64,000 nucleotides of DNA from NCBI GenBank assembly GCA_004764695.1, contig SMSO01000031.1, positions 866,600 through 930,599 on the forward strand, written 5' to 3'. This document shows positions 62,630-64,000 of this stretch, piece after piece. The stretch's first letter is position 1. Every line of letters starts with the position of its first letter. Source of the stretch: Schizochytrium sp. TIO01. Taxonomy: Eukaryota > Sar > Bigyra > Thraustochytrida > Thraustochytriidae. The translations under genes were made by a program, and so were the position numbers. The notes beneath the pieces are model-generated. The model had not been told where the DNA came from. It did no database searches and was given only the letters and a program-made list of their open reading frames with translations.

Positions 62630-64000
62630 TCATGGCATAGATGCTGGTGAGCCCACACGGTTCTTCCAGTCTTTAATGCGCGTTGCGTAAGGGTTAATGC
62701 CGTCGAGATGTTTCTGTACTCGGGTTCTGCGCTCGTGCTCGGACTGCACCTGAGAACGTTTGGTCTTAAAAACTGCAAAGTTCTTGGCTTTGGTCTTCTC
62801 TCGGGCGGCATGCAAAGATGCAGCAGCTTCTGCAGCTGCCTGACGACGGGTCAAAGCTTGATGCCGACGGTACTCATTGCGAACAGTAAGATCGCGGTTC
62901 TTGATAAATTCTTGTGAAGCTGCCTCCGCCTGAGCAGTACGCTGCGTTGTGCGTGCTTTGCGCTCCATACCTTTGATGAACTCCTCGTGCACCTTAGCCT
63001 CTACCATCTCCTTAGCAGCTCCAAGGAACATGTTTCGTTTCTGAAGACGAGTTTCTTCCTCTTGCAAATTGCGAATCTCAGTCTCACGGCTCGCACGAAT
63101 CTCTGCTAGTCGATCCACGAGTCCCAGTTTCGCCTCATCGCGTAGTTCTTGTTCCAATCTCTGGCGCTCTTCGTCTCGCTCCCGCTGCTCACGTCGAGCC
63201 TTCCGATTTGCGGCAGCTGCAGCTTCACGTGCGCGGCGAATTTCGTGCAATCGATTCTTCATGGCCTTTTCTTTCTCGACTTTGCTCGAAATGATTTTAC
63301 GACGGATTTCATCTTTTTCCTTCGCAAACTTAATCTCATTCATTGCAAGTCGCTCCTTCAGCTCTACAAGTGACATTTCCTCAAGTAATCCATGACCCCC
63401 GCTCTTGGTCGGGTCAAACTGGGTCACTCGAACCACAGGCACGCGCTCTAGAGCGCGAATGCGTCGGATCATGTCATTTCGGAGCTCCAGCTCCTTGGCG
63501 TCATCAATCTTCTTCTGTGCCTCTCGTTCCTTTTGCTCTTCCCTTGCCTGCTTCATTTGCTCTCGATTTCGTTCTACAACCTTTTCTCGTTCCTTTTGAG
63601 GAATGTTCCGTCGAGCTTGAATTTCGTTGACAATGGAACGATTGCCTTCGACCTGCTCTTCCTTTTGGAGCTCCGAAAGAACTTGAATTTCTTTGCTCTC
63701 AACATTCATTTGTCGCACAACGCTCTGGTTTTCTTCAAGTTTGCGTTCTTGAGCCATTTTGGCCTTTTGTTGCGATAGCACGCTCGCAAGCCGTCGTTCT
63801 TCGACCTGTCGCATACGATTGCGCTCATCTTCCTGGCGTTGCTCTGTTTGCCACTTGTAAAATTCAGTAGAGTCTCTAAGATTCTCCTCGTACTCTTGTA
63901 ACAATTGTGCCTCCTGTTCTTGTTTTTTCTTGTACAGCGCATCTTCACGTAGAATGGCTGCGGTGTTTAGTTTTACAGAGCCAGCTTGCGATTCAAAGTC
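62630..64000 (-). CDS. CFAP99: Cilia- and flagella-associated protein CFAP99, C-terminal part (5' end beyond the window)
   Basis: CFAP99 (Chlamydomonas FAP99) is an axonemal protein. The minus-strand frame is open from the right edge of the window to the stop at 62630-62632, giving 456 residues of the C-terminal part. The start lies outside. Near the edge, NTAAILREDALYKKKQEQEA matches the conserved entry to the coiled-coil half. The most diagnostic stretch is RVPVVRVTQFDPTKSGGHGL with LEEMSLVELKERLA after it. The remainder is a charged Glu/Arg/Lys/Gln coil ending in a loose basic tail. An ATG at 63904 is internal and is not the start. Confidence 0.9.
   Translation of the reverse strand, partial: DFESQAGSVKLNTAAILREDALYKKKQEQEAQLLQEYEENLRDSTEFYKWQTEQRQEDERNRMRQVEERRLASVLSQQKAKMAQERKLEENQSVVRQMNVESKEIQVLSELQKEEQVEGNRSIVNEIQARRNIPQKEREKVVERNREQMKQAREEQKEREAQKKIDDAKELELRNDMIRRIRALERVPVVRVTQFDPTKSGGHGLLEEMSLVELKERLAMNEIKFAKEKDEIRRKIISSKVEKEKAMKNRLHEIRRAREAAAAANRKARREQRERDEERQRLEQELRDEAKLGLVDRLAEIRASRETEIRNLQEEETRLQKRNMFLGAAKEMVEAKVHEEFIKGMERKARTTQRTAQAEAASQEFIKNRDLTVRNEYRRHQALTRRQAAAEAAASLHAAREKTKAKNFAVFKTKRSQVQSEHERRTRVQKHLDGINPYATRIKDWKNRVGSPASMP

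Overview
The window is nuclear DNA from a flagellated eukaryotic microbe. The evidence is GT-AG introns, nucleus-specific complexes (Mediator, kinetochore, eIF1A) and many cilium or basal-body genes. Sparse short introns, roughly 45% GC and microsatellite-rich spacers fit a thraustochytrid-like stramenopile. That clade assignment is inference; no marker in the window proves it. No tRNA, rRNA, CRISPR array or intact transposon was recognised.

Layout. 0-22.5 kb is gene-dense: an acidic type II membrane protein, the rRNA-processing protein FYV7 (two exons), an IQ-motif coiled-coil protein, a DH-PH-C2 RhoGEF (two exons), the BBSome subunit BBS9, the selenocysteine enzyme SepSecS, a kinesin-14, and a polyQ CaMK-type kinase with a myristoylation signal. 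22.5-32.3 kb is gene-poor, made of microsatellites, a 7-mer tract, an 18-bp minisatellite and GC-rich islands. Inside it I could assemble one candidate small three-exon gene. 32.3-36.3 kb holds a Blc-type lipocalin, a Trp-rich SFI1-like protein with a broken frame, and a GNAT acetyltransferase. 37.3-47.4 kb is a tandem pair of full ABCC-type transporters whose coding sequences are a mosaic of near-identical and diverged blocks. 48-51.9 kb contains complex I subunit NDUFB10, a repeat-rich spacer with degenerate telomere-like motifs, and a candidate CENP-H. 52-60 kb holds a DUF218/YdcF-like protein, a UPF0193 (C22orf23-like) protein, a coiled-coil protein with a C1q-like C-terminus (frame broken once), a MED28-like protein, and eIF1A, whose conserved tail lies on a 23-nt terminal coding exon. 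The window ends inside CFAP99, which runs off the right edge.

The common thread is the cilium, basal body and microtubule cytoskeleton: BBS9, CFAP99, UPF0193, the SFI1-like protein, the C1q coiled-coil protein, kinesin-14 and probably the IQ protein. The rest is mainly housekeeping: ribosome assembly, translation initiation, selenocysteine synthesis, complex I, Mediator and kinetochore. Genes lie on both strands as single units. Several short genes are complete only after splicing is worked out by hand (FYV7, eIF1A, CENP-H, the hidden gene).
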